Source of the DNA: CAYOHG01 sp964465125
Lineage (GTDB): Bacteria > Planctomycetota > Phycisphaerae > UBA1845 > Fen-1342
Direction: 5' to 3'
DNA: 50,915 nucleotides
Assembly (NCBI GenBank): GCA_964465125.1
Contig: CAYXIO010000027.1
Coordinates: 1 to 50,915, forward strand
Of the stretch, positions 8,302 through 16,894 are shown piece by piece. Each line of letters starts with the position of its first letter. Positions within the stretch are counted from its first letter, which is position 1. The position numbers and the translations under genes are program-made. The notes under the pieces were generated by a model. That model was not told where the DNA came from and did not search any database. It worked only from the letters and a program-made list of their open reading frames with translations.

Positions 8302-8382
8302 TCAGCACATCGCCAGGTACGCGGCCGCGAAGTAGACGGCGACGCGAAGGCGTTGCGGTGTCCAGAGCCATAGAGCGAGCAT
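8302..8382 (-). CDS. Possible 26-residue single-helix membrane peptide upstream of arfB
   Basis: The ATG at 8382 is preceded by AGGA at a 6-nt spacing. The frame reads MLALWLWTPQRLRVAVYFAA..AMC, a hydrophobic stretch broken by a short basic segment, and stops 15 nt before the arfB TTG. It might be a small membrane protein or a leader peptide coupled to arfB translation. It is too short to judge by composition. Sequence 8383-8630 shows no other gene. Confidence 0.3.
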   Translation of the reverse strand: MLALWLWTPQRLRVAVYFAAAYLAMC

Positions 8383-8630
8383 CCCGAATCCTGCCTGATG
8401 GACCCTCGTTGCGCCGACCCTCCGACGGGCCCGGCTCTCTGTCCAACAATAGGACCCCAAGGTAAGCAATTCAAGCGAGTTACAAGCCGGCGGCGAAGTT
8501 CGAACGGACCGCCGGGGGCGCGAGAATCGATCGGGAATCACGCACTGAAACGGCGTGCTTGTCTGACATGCGAGCGGCACCCGCCGCGTTGCGGCAGCGA
8601 GAAGGAGAAGGCTGGCGATCGCATCGGCGG

Positions 8631-9314
8631 TCAGGGGTTCGCGTTCGCCGGCTCGCCGAAGTGCTGCACCCAGTAGATGCCGTGATCGCCGCCTTCGCGC
8701 ACGCCCACGCCGAGTTCCGAGAATCGCGGGTCGAGGATGTTCGCGCGATGCGTCGGGCTGTTCATCCAGTCGTCAAAGGCCTGCTCGGGCGTGGTCTGGC
8801 CGGCGGCGAGGTTCTCGCCGACCACCTGGTACTCATAGCCGCTGGCCGCCACGCGCCCCTCAAGCGTCTCGCCCGAACGCGGGTTCACGTGGGCGAAGAA
8901 CTGCCCGGTGATCATGTCGCAGGCGTAGTCGCCGGCCATCGCCTCGAGCGTCGTGTTGTGCGCCAGGATCGAGAGCCCGGCGTCGGCCCGGGCTTGGTTC
9001 ACCAGCTCCAGGATCCGGTTCTGCCAGGCCTGCTCCTCGTCCGGAACGACGCACTCGCTCGAATCCGCCGCAGCCACGCTGGTCGAGGTGCCGGCGACCG
9101 TCGCGGTCGCGTCCGTCGCGGCGGAATCGCCCGCCGGGACCGAGCGGTCGGTGGTGGCGCCGCCGTCCGCTGAGCTGTCCACCCAGCCGCTCGACCCGCT
9201 GTTCTGGGCGGAGTCGAGTGCCGCCAGCTCGCTGGGGTCCGGAACGCTGACGCAGCCGATCAGCAGCAATCCAGCCCAGGCGAAGCCGACAAGCCGGCGG
9301 ATTCGGTTTGACAT
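8631..9314 (-). CDS. CAP/SCP-domain lipoprotein
   Basis: 227 aa. The ATG at 9314 follows GGAAGGAAG and gives MSNRIRR plus a hydrophobic stretch ending in LLLIGC, a good lipobox. A Ser/Thr/Ala-rich linker of about 75 residues follows. The C-terminal part is a CAP (SCP/PR-1/antigen 5) domain: ILELVNQARADAGL, HNTTLEAMAGDYACDM, FFAHVNPRSGETL, VGENLAAGQ, WMNSPTHRANIL and ELGVGV. The cavity residues His (HNTTL), Glu (VGEN) and His (PTHRAN) are present. The bacterial family is widespread and its biochemical role is mostly unknown; lipid or peptidoglycan association is suggested for some members. Confidence 0.9.
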   Translation of the reverse strand: MSNRIRRLVGFAWAGLLLIGCVSVPDPSELAALDSAQNSGSSGWVDSSADGGATTDRSVPAGDSAATDATATVAGTSTSVAAADSSECVVPDEEQAWQNRILELVNQARADAGLSILAHNTTLEAMAGDYACDMITGQFFAHVNPRSGETLEGRVAASGYEYQVVGENLAAGQTTPEQAFDDWMNSPTHRANILDPRFSELGVGVREGGDHGIYWVQHFGEPANANP

Positions 9315-9403
9315 CCAGCGCTTCCTTCCGCGATCCTCTACGCTATCGGTCACGCGGGACCGTCCGGAGCTCGGTGCGAATCGCGGTTATCGCCCGCTCC
9401 GCC

Positions 9404-9432
9404 TTGATGCGACTTTTTGATCACTAGATACT
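9404..9432 (+). promoter_or_regulatory. Sigma-70-like promoter of the PKD-WD40-metzincin gene
   Basis: TTGATG (9404-9409), a 17-bp spacer, then GATACT (9427-9432). This predicts a start near 9439 and a leader of about 45 nt ending in GAGGAG (9471-9476) ahead of the ATG at 9484. Confidence 0.5.
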
Positions 9433-9483
9433 GTAGCATGGCTGACCCGCGGTGGTCAGCGCCGATTTCTGAGGAGCTGTGGC

Positions 9484-12402
9484 ATGCTTTATGCGAATCG
9501 CGGCGTGTTCGGCGGATTAACGGCCCTGGCGGCCGTCGCGCTCGCCGGGCTGGCGTCGTGTAATCAGGTGGGGACGTCGATTCTGCCTTTCAACCTGCCG
9601 CCGACCCCTGTCATTACGGTCGACCTCACGAGCGGCGTGGCTCCGCTGGCGGTCCAGTTCGACTCCTCCGGGAGTACCGACGACGGGTTCATCGTCTCGC
9701 GCAACTGGGATTTCGCCGACGGCACCGGCAGCCAGGAAATCGCGCCCAAGCACACGTTTCAATCGACCGGCGAGTTCCAAGTCACGCTCACGCTGACGGA
9801 TGACCAGGGCGCGTCCGCCAGCCGCACCCGCACCATCCGCGTGACCGAGGCTCCCGTCGCCATCATCAGCGTGGACCGCACCGTCGCCGACACCGCCCCC
9901 GCGACGATCATCTTCGACGCCACCGCCTCCTTCGACCCCGACGGCGAGATCGTCAGTTACGAATGGAACTTCGGCGACGGCTCGCGCGAATTCCTCTCGC
10001 AGGTCAACCACCAGTATCCCTCGCCCGGCAGCTATCGCGCCATGCTCACCGTGACCGACGACACCGGCATCGAAAGCGAGGCCGAGCTCCTCATCAGCAT
10101 CGGCATCCGCCCGCCGGAAATCGACCTCCTCGTCCCGCCGCCGAGCGTCACGAACATGGTCCTGTCGCCGAACTCGCCGCTGTGGCTGCAAGCCGAGACC
10201 GGCGTCGAGGCGGGCATTCCCTTCACGGTCCGGGCCGGCATCGATGAGGACCGCGATTCGTGCGACGCGCAGACCGCGCTGTTCGATCTGAACACGGGGA
10301 CGGTCATCCGGCGATTCACGGGCCACGACGACCAGGTGCTCGACGCGACGTTCTCGTTCGACGGCTCGCTGGTGCTGACGGCCAGCGTCGACGGCACCAT
10401 CCGCGTCTACCAGACGTCGAGCGGCGCCGTGACGAAGGTGCTGGAGTTGGGCATTCCGGTGACCGCGATCGCGTTCGCGCCCAATTCCCAGCAGTTCGCC
10501 TACGGCCTGTCCACCGGCCAGGTCTTCATCCGCGACATTCCCGCCGACGTGATTGTGCGCTCGTACGCCGGCCACACCGGCCCCATCAACGACATCGAGT
10601 TCTCGACGGACGGCGTCTTGCTGCTGACCGCGTCGGACGACGGTCACGGATTCGTCTGGGACATCGACACCGCAACCGTCCTGCGCGACATCGACGAGGG
10701 CGCGCCGGTCAGGGCGATCGCGTTCTCCGACGCTGACCCGCGCACCGTGGCGACCGGCGGCGACAACGCCGACATCAGCCTCTGGAACTTCGAAAGCAGT
10801 GCGCTGGTGGGCACGCTGACCGGGCACACGGCTGCGGTCAACGACCTGGACTTCTCCGCCGACGGGCTCGCGCTGGTCAGCGGCAGCGACGACAACACCG
10901 CCCGCATCTGGAGCCCGTTCCTGGGAACGGAAGTGGTTCGCTTGAGCGGCCATACGGACGCGGTCAGCGCCGTGCTCTTCTCGCCCGACGCGGCCCACGT
11001 TGCGACGGGCGGCGAAGACGGTTCCGCCAGGGTGTGGATGGGCGCCACCGGCGCGTTGCAGCGCACGGTCCAGCCGTGCAGCTCCCGGATCACGTCGCTC
11101 TCGATTGCCGACGACGGCCGCCAGGTGTTGGCGTCGATCGCCGCCCGCAACAGCATCCAGCTCGACACCGATCCGCCCAACGGCAACGACCTGAACGTCA
11201 CCTATCCGCAGGCGCTGGGGCTGCACAACGTCGAAGCCCTGGCGAACGACGACGTGCCGGAGGGCACCTACTACCTGTGGGCGGAGATCGACACCGACCG
11301 CACCGCGCCGGTGCGCGACTACGCCTCACCGACGGTTCAGGTGGTCGCCAACTTCAGCGTGGACAACATCACGAACGACACGCCGATCATCCCCTACGTG
11401 AACGACACGGCGACGGTGATTCCCGATTTCGACGCGCCGCGGCAGATTTTCGACCTCGGCCCGCTCAACCAGGGCGACCGCGTGTTCCTGAGCCTTGCGA
11501 CCACTCCCGGATTCGGCGCCAGCTTCGAGTTGCCCAACAACATCGCGGGTCTGCCCGAGTTCAGCGTGATGATGCTCGACGCCAATCGCGACATCTTTAC
11601 CTGGTATCAGGATGATTTCGTGCTGTTCACGCGCGACGTGAAGCTGGTCGTCGGCCACGACAGCCCGCATTACTACGTCGTCCTCGATGGCGGGATCGGG
11701 CTCAACGTGCAGATTCAGCGCGACTCGGGGCTGTACGAGACGCGCGGTCAGACCATTTACCTCAATTTCGACGGCACCCCCGCCGTCACCGTGGGGGGCC
11801 AGCCGCCCACCAGCATCGCGGCGCTCGACGCCTCGGATTTCAACGCCTATTTCGCCGTCAATCCGAATTGGGGCGACAACGAAACGCAGTCGCTCAAGGC
11901 GGCGATCGTGAGCACGATCCAGTCGATCTACGATGGGTATGACGTTCAATTCGTCACGTCGGACGCCGGTACGCCGACGGCCCCGTTCCAGACGATGCAC
12001 ATCGGCGGCACCTCCACCTCGCTGTACGGAATCGCCGATTACATCGACCCGCGGAATGAAACGCTCACGGGAACTGGAATTACGTTCGCGGTCACGATCG
12101 GGGCGGGAACCATCGAGAACGGAGGCGTGTTCAATCCGGTCGACAATCTCTCCGAGCTCGGCGCCGCCATCGGCCGCGTCGCGGCGCACGAGATCGGCCA
12201 TTTGCTCGGCCTTCGTCACACCGCCGACGGGACCGACGTGATGCAAAGCGGCGGAGCAGGTCGGGACGCCGGCGATCCGACCATCCCGCGGATTTTCAAG
12301 TCCGCGACGGTGCTCCAGTCGGAGCAGGTGGACTCGCTCCCGGCGCTGGGCACGCAGAACGCACCGCTGCTGCTGCTGGAAACGCTCGGCGTCGAGCCCT
12401 GA
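9484..12402 (+). CDS. Exported lipoprotein: PKD x2, WD40 propeller, metzincin protease
   Basis: 972 aa. The signal peptide ends at a lipobox (LASC, Cys26). Two PKD domains follow (about 37-117 and 122-202; WDFADGTGS and WNFGDGSRE are their signature strands). Residues about 255-550 form WD40 repeats, recognisable by GH dipeptides and ends such as DGTIRVY, DISLWNF, NTARIWS and SARVWM. After a beta-rich linker, the C-terminal part (about 750-972) is a zinc protease with HEIGHLLGLRH (H902, E903, H906, H912) and a following DVMQSG that supplies the met-turn Met920, as in metzincins. The likely role is surface-attached proteolysis with several binding modules. GAGGAG precedes the ATG, and a strong terminator follows. 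Confidence 0.9.
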   Translation: MLYANRGVFGGLTALAAVALAGLASCNQVGTSILPFNLPPTPVITVDLTSGVAPLAVQFDSSGSTDDGFIVSRNWDFADGTGSQEIAPKHTFQSTGEFQVTLTLTDDQGASASRTRTIRVTEAPVAIISVDRTVADTAPATIIFDATASFDPDGEIVSYEWNFGDGSREFLSQVNHQYPSPGSYRAMLTVTDDTGIESEAELLISIGIRPPEIDLLVPPPSVTNMVLSPNSPLWLQAETGVEAGIPFTVRAGIDEDRDSCDAQTALFDLNTGTVIRRFTGHDDQVLDATFSFDGSLVLTASVDGTIRVYQTSSGAVTKVLELGIPVTAIAFAPNSQQFAYGLSTGQVFIRDIPADVIVRSYAGHTGPINDIEFSTDGVLLLTASDDGHGFVWDIDTATVLRDIDEGAPVRAIAFSDADPRTVATGGDNADISLWNFESSALVGTLTGHTAAVNDLDFSADGLALVSGSDDNTARIWSPFLGTEVVRLSGHTDAVSAVLFSPDAAHVATGGEDGSARVWMGATGALQRTVQPCSSRITSLSIADDGRQVLASIAARNSIQLDTDPPNGNDLNVTYPQALGLHNVEALANDDVPEGTYYLWAEIDTDRTAPVRDYASPTVQVVANFSVDNITNDTPIIPYVNDTATVIPDFDAPRQIFDLGPLNQGDRVFLSLATTPGFGASFELPNNIAGLPEFSVMMLDANRDIFTWYQDDFVLFTRDVKLVVGHDSPHYYVVLDGGIGLNVQIQRDSGLYETRGQTIYLNFDGTPAVTVGGQPPTSIAALDASDFNAYFAVNPNWGDNETQSLKAAIVSTIQSIYDGYDVQFVTSDAGTPTAPFQTMHIGGTSTSLYGIADYIDPRNETLTGTGITFAVTIGAGTIENGGVFNPVDNLSELGAAIGRVAAHEIGHLLGLRHTADGTDVMQSGGAGRDAGDPTIPRIFKSATVLQSEQVDSLPALGTQNAPLLLLETLGVEP

Positions 12403-12432
12403 TCGCGCGCACGTCCCGAAAAAACTTCGGTG

Positions 12433-12473
12433 GACGGCTCGATCGTGCCACGGTCGAGCCGTCTGCTGTTTTT
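12433..12473 (+). terminator. Rho-independent terminator
   Basis: A perfect 10-bp stem, GACGGCTCGA (12433-12442) and TCGAGCCGTC (12454-12463), with an 11-nt loop, is followed by TGCTG and TTTTT (12469-12473). It ends the 9484-12402 transcript. Confidence 0.85.
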
Positions 12474-12560
12474 GGGGACTGGAACCGTGCCCGGAACCCG
12501 CGCAAGAAGCAAATGGCGCGCCGCGGGAACGCGGACGTTCGCTCGATCTGAATCGCGCCA

Positions 12561-12576
12561 TGATCGCAAGCGATCA
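12561..12576. promoter_or_regulatory. Palindrome upstream of the LacI-type gene, candidate operator
   Basis: TGATCGC and GCGATCA face each other across an AA centre, giving perfect 7-bp arms. It lies 21 bp upstream of the -35 box of the regulator gene. The position suits autoregulation, but LacI-family sites usually have a central CG, which this one lacks. Confidence 0.45.
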
Positions 12577-12597
12577 AGCTCGCGGCACGAATTAACA

Positions 12598-12625
12598 TTG
12601 CCACAGCGTCGCAAGCGAATAGAAT
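12598..12625 (+). promoter_or_regulatory. Sigma-70-like promoter of the LacI-type regulator
   Basis: TTGCCA (12598-12603), a 16-bp spacer, then TAGAAT (12620-12625), leaving a leader of about 80 nt before the ATG at 12715. Confidence 0.5.
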
Positions 12626-12714
12626 ATTTCCGTCGCCTACAGGTAGCGTCCCGCAGACGCGTCCAGATACCGCTCACGTCCTGTGCGAGCAGAGAAACCA
12701 GGGAAGGGACTCTC

Positions 12715-13704
12715 ATGGCCAAGGTGACGATCGAAGACATTTCAAAGCAAACGGGCCTGTCACGCGGAACTGTGTCGCGAGCACTCAACAATCGCACCGA
12801 CATCAGCGAAAAAACCAAGGAACGCGTGCTCGCGGCGTGCCGCTCGCTCAACTACGTTCCGAGTCACGCGGCGCGATCGCTGGCGACCGGGCGCAATTAC
12901 GCCGTCGCCCTCATCGTCGACGAGCTCCAGAACGCACACGCCGCACGCTATCTCCGCGGCGTGCTCCACGTTGCCGAGCAGCACCGCTACGTCGTACAGG
13001 TCAGCGAGATCGGTACCGAGCCCGGCCGCGCCGCGGAGCGGCTGCGCGCGATCACCGCGGAGCGGATCGACGGCATCGTGCTGGTGTGCCCGCTCACACC
13101 CGCGCTGGTAGACGTGTTCCGCGAGGCGCTGGGTGAACGGCCGCTGGCGGCCGCCGCGCTGCACCAGGGCCTCTCAGCCGACGTGTTCGGCTTCGATCCG
13201 CTGGAGAGCGGACGCCTCGCGGCCCGCTACGCCCTCGATCGCGGTTGGCGCAAACTGCTCTACCTCGACCGCGGCGCGGATCCGCAGGCGCCGCTTCGCC
13301 GCGACGGCTTCCGCGAAGCGTGCACGGAGCGCGGCGTTGCCGATGATCACATCCTGCTTGCACTCGACGGTTCCGCGGAAGACGAGACCCGCATCTGCGC
13401 CCGGCTGCCTGACGTGCAGGCCGTGGTTACCAGCGACGACGAGACGGCCCTCCTGTCGGTGCGGCTGTGCGAGCGAATCGGGCGTCCCGCGGGACGACAG
13501 GTCGCGATCATCAGCCAGGGGAACACGATCGGCGCCGGGCTGCGTCCCTCCCTGACCAGCGTGGACCCGGGGGCCGAGGAAGCCGGCCGGCGCGCGATGG
13601 CGACGCTGCTTCAGCGGCTCCAGGGCGAGCGCATGGATGCCCCGCGGATCGCCGCCGTCACGCCGCTGATGGTGGAACGGGAATCCTCCCGGCTGGGGGC
13701 CTGA
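12715..13704 (+). CDS. LacI/GalR-family transcriptional regulator
   Basis: 329 aa. The ATG at 12715 (MAKVTIEDISKQTGLS) follows AGGGAAGGG. A longer in-frame reading upstream lacks family character and runs through the promoter. Residues 4-50 are a typical LacI helix-turn-helix plus hinge (VTIEDISKQTGLSRGTVSR, then YVPSHAARSLATGR). The rest is a periplasmic-binding-protein-like ligand domain ending near LMVERESS. The ligand is not deducible. No sugar operon is adjacent, so it may act on distant genes or on itself. A palindrome at 12561 is a candidate site. Confidence 0.92.
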   Translation: MAKVTIEDISKQTGLSRGTVSRALNNRTDISEKTKERVLAACRSLNYVPSHAARSLATGRNYAVALIVDELQNAHAARYLRGVLHVAEQHRYVVQVSEIGTEPGRAAERLRAITAERIDGIVLVCPLTPALVDVFREALGERPLAAAALHQGLSADVFGFDPLESGRLAARYALDRGWRKLLYLDRGADPQAPLRRDGFREACTERGVADDHILLALDGSAEDETRICARLPDVQAVVTSDDETALLSVRLCERIGRPAGRQVAIISQGNTIGAGLRPSLTSVDPGAEEAGRRAMATLLQRLQGERMDAPRIAAVTPLMVERESSRLGA

Positions 13705-13743
13705 GGGCAGGCACGGCCGACTTCCACCGCTTGGCGCGAATCC

Positions 13744-13772
13744 TTGACGCTCTTGCCGCGCGGCCTTACATT
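13744..13772 (+). promoter_or_regulatory. Sigma-70-like promoter of the hpf-pts-rng unit
   Basis: TTGACG (13744-13749), exactly 17 bp, then TACATT (13767-13772). The predicted start is near 13779, giving a 5' leader of about 150 nt before hpf, long enough to hold regulatory structure. Confidence 0.7.
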
Positions 13773-13928
13773 CCCGGGGCCGTTCGCCGGCGGTGCGTGC
13801 GCCCGTCGGGCGGCGTCGGCGGCCGCCGGACGTTCGGCCCGTGGCATGTGTAAGGACGCGCGGGTCCGGCCGGTGGGTGCCTGGGTTTTCCTAAGTCGGC
13901 TTGCAGCCTATGTTTGTGGAGAGCGGCG

Positions 13929-14249
13929 ATGCGGGTGACGGTCTCCGGGCGTCACATGAGCGTCGGTGATGATCTGCGTCATCATTGCGTCGGCAAAGCG
14001 GAACGCTTGGCTCGATTCTTCGACCGAATCCAGTCGATTGAGATCATCATTGATGGTCACGAGGGCGAGCACTGCACGGAGATCATTGTGCACTCCGACG
14101 GGTCCTCGCCCTTCGTCGCCAGCCAGGAGGCGGCGAACGCCTTCGCCAGCGTCGATCTGCTGATGGACAAGATTGAGAACCAGATCCGCCGGCACAAGGA
14201 ACGTCTCCGCAACCGCAAGCATCCGCCCAAGGCCGCGGAAGAGGGTTGA
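13929..14249 (+). CDS. hpf: HPF/RaiA-type ribosome hibernation factor (short form)
   Basis: 106 aa, the short HPF length with no C-terminal dimerisation domain. HPF binds the 30S decoding region and promotes formation of inactive ribosome dimers in slow growth. The fold order is visible: MRVTVSGRHMSVGDDLRHH, an IEIIIDG strand, EIIVHSDG, and a helix DLLMDKIENQIRRHKERLRNRK with the conserved DxxxDKIExQxRxxK pattern. The ATG at 13929 has GGAGAG 5 nt upstream. It is the first gene of the unit with ptsN 35 nt downstream, the hpf-ptsN pairing also seen in the proteobacterial rpoN cluster. Confidence 0.92.
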   Translation: MRVTVSGRHMSVGDDLRHHCVGKAERLARFFDRIQSIEIIIDGHEGEHCTEIIVHSDGSSPFVASQEAANAFASVDLLMDKIENQIRRHKERLRNRKHPPKAAEEG

Positions 14250-14284
14250 GGCGCGGGCCGAAGGACTGACCCGCCAGGTGCCCC

Positions 14285-14767
14285 ATGAAGCTGCTGGACC
14301 TGGTTCATCCTAAGGCGATCCTCGCGGAGCTCCCGTCGCGCGATCGCAACGGCGTGATTCGCGAGCTGGTGCAGGCGCTGGCCGACGCCGGCCAGATCGA
14401 CGCCGGTCTGGTTGAAGGAATCGCGCGATCGATCGTCGCGCGCGAGCGGAAAGGCGGCACCACAGGAATCGGCAAGGGAGTCGCCGTCCCGCATGCCAAG
14501 GTTGACGGCGTCGCGCGGGTGATGTCCGCGGTCGGACGAAGCAGCGCCGGGGTGGATTTCGCCTCGCTGGACGGTGCCCCGGTCTATTGCGTGCTGCTGA
14601 TCCTCAGTCCGGAAAACCAGCCCGAGCTTCACCTGCAAGCCATGGAGCTGGTGTTTCGGCACGTGCAGCACGAGCGCTTCCGGAGATTCCTGCGTCAATC
14701 CAGCACGCCGGAGGCGATCTACGATCTGCTCCGTGAAGCGGATGAGCGGCTGCTGACGGCGCCCTAG
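14285..14767 (+). CDS. ptsN: PtsN-like EIIA protein (fructose/nitrogen type)
   Basis: 160 aa. A cytosolic phosphotransferase EIIA domain that receives phosphate from HPr on a histidine. The active-site context GIGKGVAVPHAKVDGV carries His70 (H73 in E. coli PtsN). VYCVLLILSPENQPELHLQAM and the C-terminal helix fit the family. No EIIB or EIIC domain is present here, so a regulatory rather than a transport role is likely. The protein lies between hpf and ptsH. Confidence 0.92.
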   Translation: MKLLDLVHPKAILAELPSRDRNGVIRELVQALADAGQIDAGLVEGIARSIVARERKGGTTGIGKGVAVPHAKVDGVARVMSAVGRSSAGVDFASLDGAPVYCVLLILSPENQPELHLQAMELVFRHVQHERFRRFLRQSSTPEAIYDLLREADERLLTAP

Positions 14768-14824
14768 GAAACCAACCCGGCGACGCAGCCGCCCGGGGAT
14801 GCGGATTCGAGTGCAGGGAGCGCG

Positions 14825-15094
14825 ATGCCGATCGAGCGAACCGCGGTGGTCTGCAACGAGCAGGGACTGCACTTTCGCCCGATCATGCGGCTGGTGGACA
14901 CCGCGTCGCGCTTCGAGTCGCAGATTACGGTACGTGTAGAGGATCGACAGGCCGACGCACGCAGCCCGATGGCGCTGCTGATGCTCGTCGCGACCAAGGG
15001 TACGCAGCTTCGATTCGTCGGCGAAGGCGCCGACGCCGAGCAGGCCCTGGACGCGATCGTGCGGCTGGTCGACTCAGGATTCGACGAAATGTAG
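14825..15094 (+). CDS. ptsH: HPr phosphocarrier protein
   Basis: 89 aa. HPr passes phosphate from Enzyme I to EIIA. The active site reads QGLHFRP with His16. It differs from the common LHARPA by Phe at +1 and Ile after the Pro. The regulatory serine region has S47 (ARSPMALLML). No HPr kinase is in the window. GGGAG precedes the ATG at 14825. Gap to ptsN: 57 nt. Confidence 0.92.
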   Translation: MPIERTAVVCNEQGLHFRPIMRLVDTASRFESQITVRVEDRQADARSPMALLMLVATKGTQLRFVGEGADAEQALDAIVRLVDSGFDEM

Positions 15095-15151
15095 GCTGGC
15101 GCTGTGATCCTGTGGGTCGCAGCAGCCCTCGGCGGCGACTGGCCGCTGACT

Positions 15152-16894
15152 ATGAACCTCAAGAAAGGCATCAGCGCATCCCCCGGGGTTGCGATCGGGT
15201 CGGCGCTCGTAGTCGATACTGAAGAGTATCGCATTCCGCGCCGCACCGTCGCGCCCGCCGAAATCCCCGCCCAGCTTCGCACCCTCGCCGCGGCGCTCGA
15301 AGCGTCGAAGCAGGAAGTCGCCGAGCTGAGCGCCGCCGTCGCGCGCAAGCATGGCGAAAAGACCGCCGAAATCCTCGCCTTTCACGGAGCCTTCATCGCC
15401 GAGGCCCAGCTTCGCACGCGCGTCGTCGAACTGATCGAGAAGCACGGCTACAGCGCCGCCTATGCCTTCAGCCGCGTGATGAATGACTGGCAGAAGCAGT
15501 TTCTGGCGGTGGCCGACCCCTACCTGCGCAGCCGCGTCATCGACCTGTACGACATCGAGAAACGCGTGCTGCGTCACATCCTCGGCCGCGCCCGGGAGGA
15601 CATCACCCGGCTGACCGAGCCGGTGATCGTCGTCGCGCACGACATCACGCCGTCGCAGGCCGTCTCACTCGACCGCCGGCACATCCTGGGAATGGTGCTC
15701 AACGCCGGCGGCGCCGCGTCGCACACCGCCATCATCGCCCGCATGATCGGCATCCCCACCGTCGTCGGTCTCAATGACGTGACCAGCGAAGTTTCCGGCG
15801 GCGAGCTGCTGGTGGTCGACGGAACCCACGGCATCGTCGTGCTCAGCCCCGACGACGAGACCGTCGAACGCTACCGCCAGCAGCAGCAGCAGGACGCCGT
15901 CTACGAGCAGAGTCTGGTCGAGCTGCGCGACCTTCCGGCGGTCACGCGCGACCGCGTCCGCATCAACCTGCTCGCCAACATTGAGCTCGCCAACGAGGCC
16001 CGGGCGGCCATGGACACCGGCGCCGAAGGCATCGGCCTCTATCGCACCGAGTTCATCTACCTGGCCAGCGACGCGCTTCCGGGAGAGGATCAGCAGTATG
16101 AAATCCTGCGCGCCGCCGTTCGGCACGCCCGCAACGCGCCGCTGACGATCCGCACGATGGACCTCGGCGCGGAGAAGATGGCGCGGTTCATGCAGACCAC
16201 GCACGACCCCAACCCGGTGCTGGGGCTGCGCTCGTTACGCTACTGCCTCCAGCACCTCGACCTGTTTCGCACCCATCTGCGCGCCATCCTGCGGGCCGCG
16301 GTCGATGGGAACGTCAAGATCATGTTCCCGATGATCACCACGCTGATGGAGCTGCGGCAGGCGAAGGCGACGCTCAACGACGTGATCGAGGACCTTCAGG
16401 AGGAGGGCCTGCCGACGCCCAGCCGGCCGGTCATCGGCATGATGGTCGAGACGCCCGCGGCGGCGATGCAGGCAATCGCCTTTTCCCGCGAGGTCGCGTT
16501 CTTCAGCATCGGCACCAACGATCTGACCCAGTACACGCTGGCGGTCGATCGCGCCAACGAACGCGTCGCGCACCTCTACGCCGCGCATAACCCGGCCGTC
16601 CTGCGGCTGGTACGCGACGTTGTGCTGGCGGCCAAGAAAGCCGAGATCGAGGTCAACGTCTGCGGGGAAATGGCCGGCATCCCGCTCTACACCGAGCTGC
16701 TGCTGGGACTCGGCCTGCGGCAGCTCTCGATGGCGCCCAAGGAAATCCCGGCGATCAAGCGCATCATCCGCCGCACCAACCTGCGCCGCTGCGAAGCGAT
16801 CGCGCGCAAGGTGCTGCGCTTCGACGCGGACCGGCAGATCCACAACTACCTGCGTGACAAGCTGCGCGAGATCGACGAGGACGGTGAAGCGTGA
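15152..16894 (+). CDS. ptsI: PTS Enzyme I (phosphoenolpyruvate-protein phosphotransferase)
   Basis: 580 aa from the ATG at 15152 (MNLKKGISASPGVAIG), which matches how EI proteins begin. A GTG at 15104 would add 16 non-conserved residues, so the start is moderately certain. EI autophosphorylates with PEP and donates to HPr. His191 lies in GGAASHTAIIARM (H189 in E. coli), the PEP-binding barrel has YRTEFIYL, GTNDLTQY and FPMI, and Cys504 lies in NVCGEMAG. It has no GAF domain, so it is EI proper rather than PtsP. The TGA overlaps the GTG of the next gene. Confidence 0.93.
   Translation: MNLKKGISASPGVAIGSALVVDTEEYRIPRRTVAPAEIPAQLRTLAAALEASKQEVAELSAAVARKHGEKTAEILAFHGAFIAEAQLRTRVVELIEKHGYSAAYAFSRVMNDWQKQFLAVADPYLRSRVIDLYDIEKRVLRHILGRAREDITRLTEPVIVVAHDITPSQAVSLDRRHILGMVLNAGGAASHTAIIARMIGIPTVVGLNDVTSEVSGGELLVVDGTHGIVVLSPDDETVERYRQQQQQDAVYEQSLVELRDLPAVTRDRVRINLLANIELANEARAAMDTGAEGIGLYRTEFIYLASDALPGEDQQYEILRAAVRHARNAPLTIRTMDLGAEKMARFMQTTHDPNPVLGLRSLRYCLQHLDLFRTHLRAILRAAVDGNVKIMFPMITTLMELRQAKATLNDVIEDLQEEGLPTPSRPVIGMMVETPAAAMQAIAFSREVAFFSIGTNDLTQYTLAVDRANERVAHLYAAHNPAVLRLVRDVVLAAKKAEIEVNVCGEMAGIPLYTELLLGLGLRQLSMAPKEIPAIKRIIRRTNLRRCEAIARKVLRFDADRQIHNYLRDKLREIDEDGEA

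Noticed and set aside
12561..12576. The palindrome as part of the upstream terminator
   Set aside because: A separate hairpin with a T run (12433-12473) already ends the upstream gene, about 90 bp before it.
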